Below, one piece after another: positions 58,880 through 64,000 of a stretch of DNA of 64,000 nt. A program made the translations under genes and the position numbers. The stretch's first letter is position 1. Each line of letters starts with the position of its first letter. The notes under the pieces were generated by a model, which searched no databases, was not told the DNA's origin, and saw only the letters and a program-made list of their open reading frames with translations. This DNA comes from Limnoperna fortunei (Eukaryota > Mollusca > Bivalvia > Mytilida > Modiolidae). The DNA lies in contig OX104113.1 in the NCBI GenBank assembly GCA_944474755.1, forward strand, positions 49,987,644 to 50,051,643, in the 5' to 3' direction.

Positions 58880-59689
58880 GTATGTATACAACACATATTA
58901 TAGCATAGATTTTTAATGGGATGGATGAATTAAACGCAAGTGGAAGTGAAACTAAGGTCACTCAATCAAACAAAATTAGTAAGGCGACAACATTCATTAT
59001 GTAACAATATGTTTAATTTTCGGCAACTCATAATAGTTAAATAAATGTCTGTATTGTACTTAAAAGGCCAGTAAGTTTTTGGTTAATAATGTTTATTCTG
59101 GAACTTGGTGCTGTTCTAGTACAAACCGGACTATCTGTTGCAACCGCCTTTCCATTACTAGATACAACAATTTTTGTTTGCAACAAACTAAAGTCGAAGG
59201 CATTCTTGTTGTAAATAATTCAGTGTTTGGGGGTTTAGGGATGGTTGATAACTAGGTATAAGCAGAAACCTGACTATTTAGGCGCAATCTTCTGCGATTT
59301 CAGATTACAAAAAAAGCGAAAAAAAAAGAACATAAGGCATTTTTATGGCGATTTTAGCATTTTTTAGCTATTGCGCTTCTATAATTTTCATTTAAAAAAG
59401 TGGAAGAAGCTCGTACACTTTATCACACACATGTGAATCGAGAACATTTAAAGTCGCACATTTCACTAGGCCAAATTTTACTGCCGTTATAATCCAAAGT
59501 TAGTTTTGTGATTTGTCGGATCCTCACCCCACCCCCCCCCCCCCCAAAAAAAAAAGCGAGGGTATGATACAGTGAATTTATTTGACAATTATAATTTTGT
59601 AATTGAGGTGAATGATATTTGCATCTCATGTGACACAAATTTGATTCCTTTTACCAAAACGTGTTTTTACAAGTTTTTTCTAATTACAG
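58880..59689 (+). other. Claudin-like gene intron 2 (810 bp)
   Basis: GTATGT...TTCTAATTACAG, phase 1. Holds a C14-A11 tract near 59532-59556 and otherwise plain AT-rich sequence. Confidence 0.85.
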
Positions 59690-59868
59690 GCATACTTTAT
59701 TTGATTGGCTGTATTGTATTTGGCACACAGTGGGATAAATACTACAAGGACACGGCAGTGATAGACTATGCGTTGGAGTATGGATTTGCTTTATCAATCG
59801 TAGCCCTTGCTCTGGAGATCGCTGCCGGCGTATTTCTTATTGTTGAAACAAAACGTGGAAAAGCTTAA
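59690..59868 (+). CDS. Claudin/PMP22-family tetraspanner, exon 3 (C-terminus)
   Basis: Residues 125-183: the rest of TM3 (GILYLIGCIVFG), second extracellular loop (TQWDKYYKDTAVIDYALE), TM4 (about 155-177, YGFALSIVALALEIAAGVFL), and the short basic tail ETKRGKA. The tail lacks the C-terminal YV-type PDZ ligand of vertebrate junctional claudins, so ZO-1-style anchoring is not indicated. Stop TAA at 59866. An AATAAA lies at 59894-59899, giving a very short 3' UTR if used. Confidence 0.9.
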
Positions 59869-59893
59869 TATATTTATTTATATGTAATACCTC

Positions 59894-59899
59894 AATAAA
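59894..59899 (+). terminator. Poly(A) signal of claudin-like gene
   Basis: AATAAA 25 bases after the stop codon, followed by TTATTGGTTTT, a plausible downstream element. It is the first candidate signal after the ORF. Confidence 0.55.
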
Positions 59900-60697
59900 T
59901 TAATTATTGGTTTTAGATGCCTCTAAGCAGCTATGTACAAAGTAACTTCGAAAAAAAAACCTTGGAGGGGCTTAAATAAAAGTTTAGCAAACACTGATTT
60001 ATTGGGCTGCAAAGGATATTTGGGCTAGCATTTCCTCCATTTTATTGTTAGGTGTGTGACGCAAGGCGAAACCTGATATAAACATACAAAACGTAACAAC
60101 ATATGTTTAAATTATTCCTATCGTTTGTTTTGGTGCTCTGAATTGTTAGTTTTATATTTATGTCATAAAAACGATAATTATTGCTGAATACATAACTGAA
60201 TAAAACCATTAGAAACTTGTAGAACTTGAAAATTCTACATTTTTACTTCTAAAACTGGAATTACTGGAGTGTTTATAGCCCTCATTTTGATATATATGTC
60301 TTGGGAGATATACTGTTCTTGTCCGGCTTCTTATTAATCATTTTTCTTTCTTTTCCCGTTAAAACTGATTTACACGAAACGTGAGCATGTCACAGTGGTA
60401 CTGACCTGAGTTGTGTAACCAACTTTCACATTTCCAAACTCGATTGGGTCATTGTTTGGGAGACATTGTGTTGGCATCCCAACACAGTATAAATGGTTCT
60501 ACGGGTGGGAAGTTAGCAGTAGGTTTAATATTTATAAATACATATTATCAAATACAAGATAAACAGATGTATAATATTGCTATACATACTACCGAGTAGA
60601 ATTTAAGGCATCTGTAAATGTTCGGTATGTAAGGGAGCGTCAAATTTGAAATTAAAATTAATAAGGCTCAATGGTTTACAGGTTTTACCATTCCCTC
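59900..60697. other. Downstream of claudin-like gene, nothing assigned
   Basis: No coding frame or repeat recognised in about 800 bp. Confidence 0.5.
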
Positions 60698-60713
60698 ATC
60701 AAATTCCTACACT

Positions 60714-61119
60714 AGGACCATACTGGGACGGTTCCCAGTGCTCTACCCACAGAGCAGCCCGGCGCGTCTCCCGTTGGCGGATAGGGGAGACCCTCTCGTC
60801 GGTAGGTTGTTAGGGCATAATACGGAAAGCCTGGGCGCGGACCATATTGGGTACCGTGTTTGGAGAGTGCCGCGCTCCTTGCACGAAAAGATCCCTTTTG
60901 TAGATTTCGAAAAAGAGTAGGCTCATCGTAGCCGCTACAAAAGGCTAAATTCTCCGACCCTACCCAATACTATTTTCCAGTGGCAGTCAAAAATTTTGTT
61001 CCCCTGTGTCCCATCCCACCAATTTTCAATTGCTTTATTGTTTGTTAACTTGTTTCCGTCCTGAAAATAGCTCAAATACTGCTTGCTGGGCGTTAGGCAA
61101 ACATCCAATCAATCAATCA
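60714..61119 (+). mobile_element. Intact family B retroposon, 406 bp, 16-bp target duplication
   Basis: Begins aggaccatactgggacggtt; body cataatacggaaagcctggg, gtttggagagtgccgcgctc and tagatttcgaaaaagagtag; tail tgaaaatagctcaaatactg to gggcgttaggcaaacatcc and (AATC)n. Flanked by perfect 16-bp repeats ATCAAATTCCTACACT (60698-60713, 61120-61135). Diverged copies lie at 31438, 45530 and 49713. No ORF is conserved between copies; the 60738-60920 frame is incidental. Probably a SINE-type element moved by a LINE with a CAAT tail. Confidence 0.85.
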
Positions 61120-61135
61120 ATCAAATTCCTACACT

Positions 61136-61854
61136 TATCATCTTAACGTGTTCACTGCTACAGTCCGGCTTCTTACACAAGATGTTAATAAGAGTGGTCT
61201 CAAAAAGACAGTTTATCACAGGTTGATGTTTAGTGGTAAATAATACCTGGCATTGCATTGGTAGTTGTTCATTGTAGTAAGTCTAGATGAGTTTTCGTAA
61301 ATAAACCTTTGTTCAAACTTGTACTCCTAAAGGCTCAAGTTTTAAAGACTTATGTTATTCATTGAACCAGCTTTTGATATTTTGTGAATAATGTTATGAC
61401 ATTACTGGTTCTTAAGAATAAATTGTTCAAAATGTTTTGACAATAAAAGCACTTTTTAAATTGTAACACTTATTCTCGAAACCCACGTTCCCAAACCCCG
61501 ACCACGCAATGAAGATCCCAATGCTTTCATTGGAATGAACCTGATTTTGCAAGTCTTAGTGGTTTTATATGCCGAATACTACTCATGCTGAACAGCGGAT
61601 TTTAGAGATTTATTACGTATGATCCAGCATAGGGAAAACGATGGTGGATGCAGTAAGTGGATAAGGAGTGAGTTAATTAAAATGTCTCTGGTAAACCGAC
61701 CTGGATTGAACCTAAGATCATTAATATTTCCGGTGAACGCTACTAATTATCCCGACGAATATTTCACTTCGTTCTGTCAGATAAAATCTGATTCAATTTT
61801 TAACGTATTTAAGCACACATTACATTTACGATAACGTAATTTTCTTTACAAGAT
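61136..61854. other. Intergenic, nothing assigned
   Basis: No gene recognised; the frame at 61619-61834 has no support. Confidence 0.45.
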
Positions 61855-61935
61855 ATGAAAATAGCAAAGAAACCGACTGAACAACAAGAGCCAAAACTCA
61901 AGAAACAGTTACAAGTCCGGATATAGACAAACATT
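61855..61935 (+). repeat. Repeat 'C', copy 2
   Basis: atgaaaatagcaaagaaacc, gaacaacaagagccaaaact and gttacaagtccggatataga match 54144-54240. Confidence 0.7.
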
Positions 61936-62177
61936 TATGAATGTAACCTTAAAATTCAATAAACTATACATACAGATTAAAGCAGAGTCGACTCTAGGAA
62001 ATGTGGGGCCCCTATTTATGACGTTATAATAATAGAATAGATATACTGACAGTCTTGCAGTTTTCAATGTTAAATAATATAACGTATAGCTGGTACTTTT
62101 TCACTTTGTACATGTGGCCTATATACTTTGCACTGGATAACAAGATTGTTTCATTTGACCTCGGCGGCATTACAATG

Positions 62178-62350
62178 TTTGTTTGTTGGTGTTTGTTTGT
62201 TTTAACGCCACTTTCAGAAATTTTTCAGCTATATCATGGCGTCCAGTTTTTATTGGGGAGGAAGCCGGAGTACTCGGACAAAACCCCGACCTGCAGCAGG
62301 AAAACTGGCAATCCTTGTCAATTTAGATTGGACTCGAGTACACCCTGCCT
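62178..62350 (-). mobile_element. 5'-truncated SINE, antisense, 12-bp target duplication
   Basis: tttgtttgttttaacgccac, ctatatcatggcgtccagtt and ctcgagtacaccctgcct. Flanks GGCATTACAATG (62166-62177) and GGCATCACAATG (62351-62362), one mismatch. The tRNA-derived head is missing, close to where the 48242-48413 copy is cut. Confidence 0.88.
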
Positions 62351-62362
62351 GGCATCACAATG

Positions 62363-63745
62363 CACTGAATGGTCTTGACTACATGTGAACTGACACCCCC
62401 CACAATCAAGGTTTGTAGCCACCCCTCCCCCCTTTAGGCACTGGTGCAAAAATTGGTCCAACTGGCTAGTCGGCCCTGGTTAAATATGGGATCTTGACAA
62501 AACGTATTTGGGTTTTGAATACCACACCAAACAACAAAATTGGTTATCTGTTGTCATACTTGTAAATTTGTCTTTACTTTGATTGCTTAAATGAATGATG
62601 AATGCATAACTTTAATGCAAGGACAAAAGAACCCACCATTCCAACAGTCAGAAATCCTCGAAAGTGATGTCCCCGTGCAAACAAGCAGCAAAAACATTTT
62701 GTTTGATCTAACCTGTACTGACTGAGTGAGCCGTGATCTCTAGCTAAAAATACATGACACTGTATAGAATCTGGAGCCTGAATCGCTCACAACCTGAAAC
62801 CAATTGAACGACTATGCAATTTTTGTTTATTTTAATTGTCTAACATTTCTGCAGAAATAATTAATTTTGACCTTTGAAGGGAAATAACTCCTATAAGGAG
62901 TTCTCCAACACATGTGCATCAATAATCATTTTGCAGATCTTGATACGCTTAATAATTTTGTATTGAAACGATTTGCTCTAGCTCTTACGGTTTTCAAGAT
63001 ATTGAGGAAAAATGACAAATAGCGATAATTTTGACGATTTAGGGGCAATAACTCCTATAAGGAATCGTCACACAAATTTAACCCAATGGAGAGTCTTGTA
63101 GAGCTTTTGATAGTGAGAAAGGATGTTCACTTCAGACTTTGTGTATCTGTTATTCTTTTTGAATTTTAAGCCAGAAACTATATCTTGACCCATTTCTTGT
63201 TCTATTTTGTGCCAAGGCAGCCATGTTGATTGGTCAGATGTCATGATTTGTGCAATTTTGGTAGAGGACATCCTAAAGAAGATGTGTGCTGCGTTTCAAA
63301 GCAGTCCTTTCCAAGGTTTTAGAGAAGATTTTTAACGAGTGCCACAGTGCCACAAAATACGCCTGCGAAAATTTTGTTAAATAGTTGAAAAGTTTGACAG
63401 ATAGGTGTGTACATGTATTAAGTTGTAGGAATCCTTATAACAAAAAAAGAATTTGATAACCAGCCAATTTAATACCAAAGAATTATGGTGTATTTGCAGA
63501 GATGTCAACTATATCAAAGGAACCATGTACTACTATAATGGATTTTATAACCAGCCACATAAATAGTTAAGTTAGAGGTCATTTAAATCATGGGAACTCT
63601 TATTACCATAATGACCTTGATAACCAGCCAATTGTTTAAAACATAGGATAATATAAATTTTTATTTTGAAGCATGATTTTATACTGTTTAACTCAATGAC
63701 ATGGCTCACTTTTATTATTTACATACCCATACACATTCTCCCCAA
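62363..63745. repeat. Diverged long repeat with 'aactcctataagg' blocks
   Basis: gggaaataactcctataagg (62880) and gggcaataactcctataagg (63043) are 163 bp apart. Further on, 'ataaccagcca' recurs near 63459, 63550 and 63620. I remember similar blocks as common in mussel genomes. The boundaries are not clear and no gene is seen. Confidence 0.5.
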
Positions 63746-64000
63746 GTTCCATTGAAGATCGGACATCAACTGTTTGATTTATAGAGCGGAAGTTGAATTT
63801 GCCATTTTTTGTATGAATGATGAAGTGCCTGAAGCAATTTGGCTGGTTATCGAACTTGGTCTAGATACTATGCCCATAAACATGTTTCCCAAGTTTCATG
63901 AAGATCGGACAACAACTGTTTGATTTATAGAGCGGAAGTTGAATTTGCCATTTTTTGTATGAATGATGAAGTGCCTGAAGCAATTTGGCTGGTTATCGAA
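63746..64000 (+). repeat. 146-bp tandem repeat running off the window end
   Basis: gatcggacatcaactgtttg (63757) returns as gatcggacaacaactgtttg (63903). The following 98 bases (gatttatagagcggaagttg to tggctggttatcgaa) are repeated almost unchanged. At least 1.7 units are present. Confidence 0.9.

Overview
This is animal nuclear DNA: AT-rich, GT-AG introns, long gene-poor stretches and a dense load of decayed transposable elements. The repeats point to a mollusc, most likely a bivalve and possibly a mytilid mussel. They include a tRNA-derived SINE with a conserved 3' tail, Penelope-like fragments with FRYIxDVLSLNN-type motifs, hammerhead-ribozyme-like sequences, and repeats carrying 'aactcctataagg' motifs. 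The species call rests on remembered repeat families and is an inference.

Only three host loci are supported, all on the + strand. (1) A complete two-exon NK2-class homeobox gene, Nkx2-1 (the scarecrow/TTF-1 orthologue): exon 1 13672-13993, exon 2 17388-18130, 354 aa, with TN motif, homeodomain, NK2-SD and terminal GRTW. (2) Three consecutive exons of an unidentified helical, spectrin-repeat-like protein (46869-46941, 47672-47915, 48938-48967), lying just downstream of a 200-bp assembly gap. (3) A complete three-exon claudin/PMP22-family tetraspanner of 183 aa (52013-52235, 58730-58879, 59690-59868). Nothing in the sequence links the three functionally.

Layout. 1-13 kb: non-coding, with a 39-bp GC-richer minisatellite (5.2-5.5 kb) and a 64-bp minisatellite split by a SINE (10-10.7 kb). 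13-18 kb: Nkx2-1, its exon 1 bracketed by a ~70-bp direct duplication. 18-35 kb: SINEs, a Penelope fragment, microsatellites, an RTE-like LINE relic and a 20-bp minisatellite. 35-37 kb: a Jockey/CR1-like LINE pseudogene. 38.5-40.9 kb: a nearly intact PIF/Harbinger transposon with three nonsense codons and a nested non-autonomous element. 43-44 kb: a TTAA-flanked MITE and a large palindrome. 44.5-46.8 kb: minus-strand LINE debris around the gap. 47-52 kb: the helical-protein exons, a Mutator-like MITE with 9-bp target duplication touching a splice acceptor, and other MITEs. 52-60 kb: the claudin-like gene, whose 6.5-kb first intron holds an inverted pair of ~500-bp repeats, foldback elements, a Penelope RT relic and hammerhead-like motifs. 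60-64 kb: a young retroposon with a 16-bp target duplication, a SINE, and a 146-bp tandem repeat running off the end.

No new multi-gene system is visible. The points most worth following are a perfect phospho-dependent SUMO consensus in Nkx2-1, the duplication around its first exon, MITE-shaped splice sites, overlapping splice donors, the hammerhead remnants, and the subterminal arrays of the Harbinger element.
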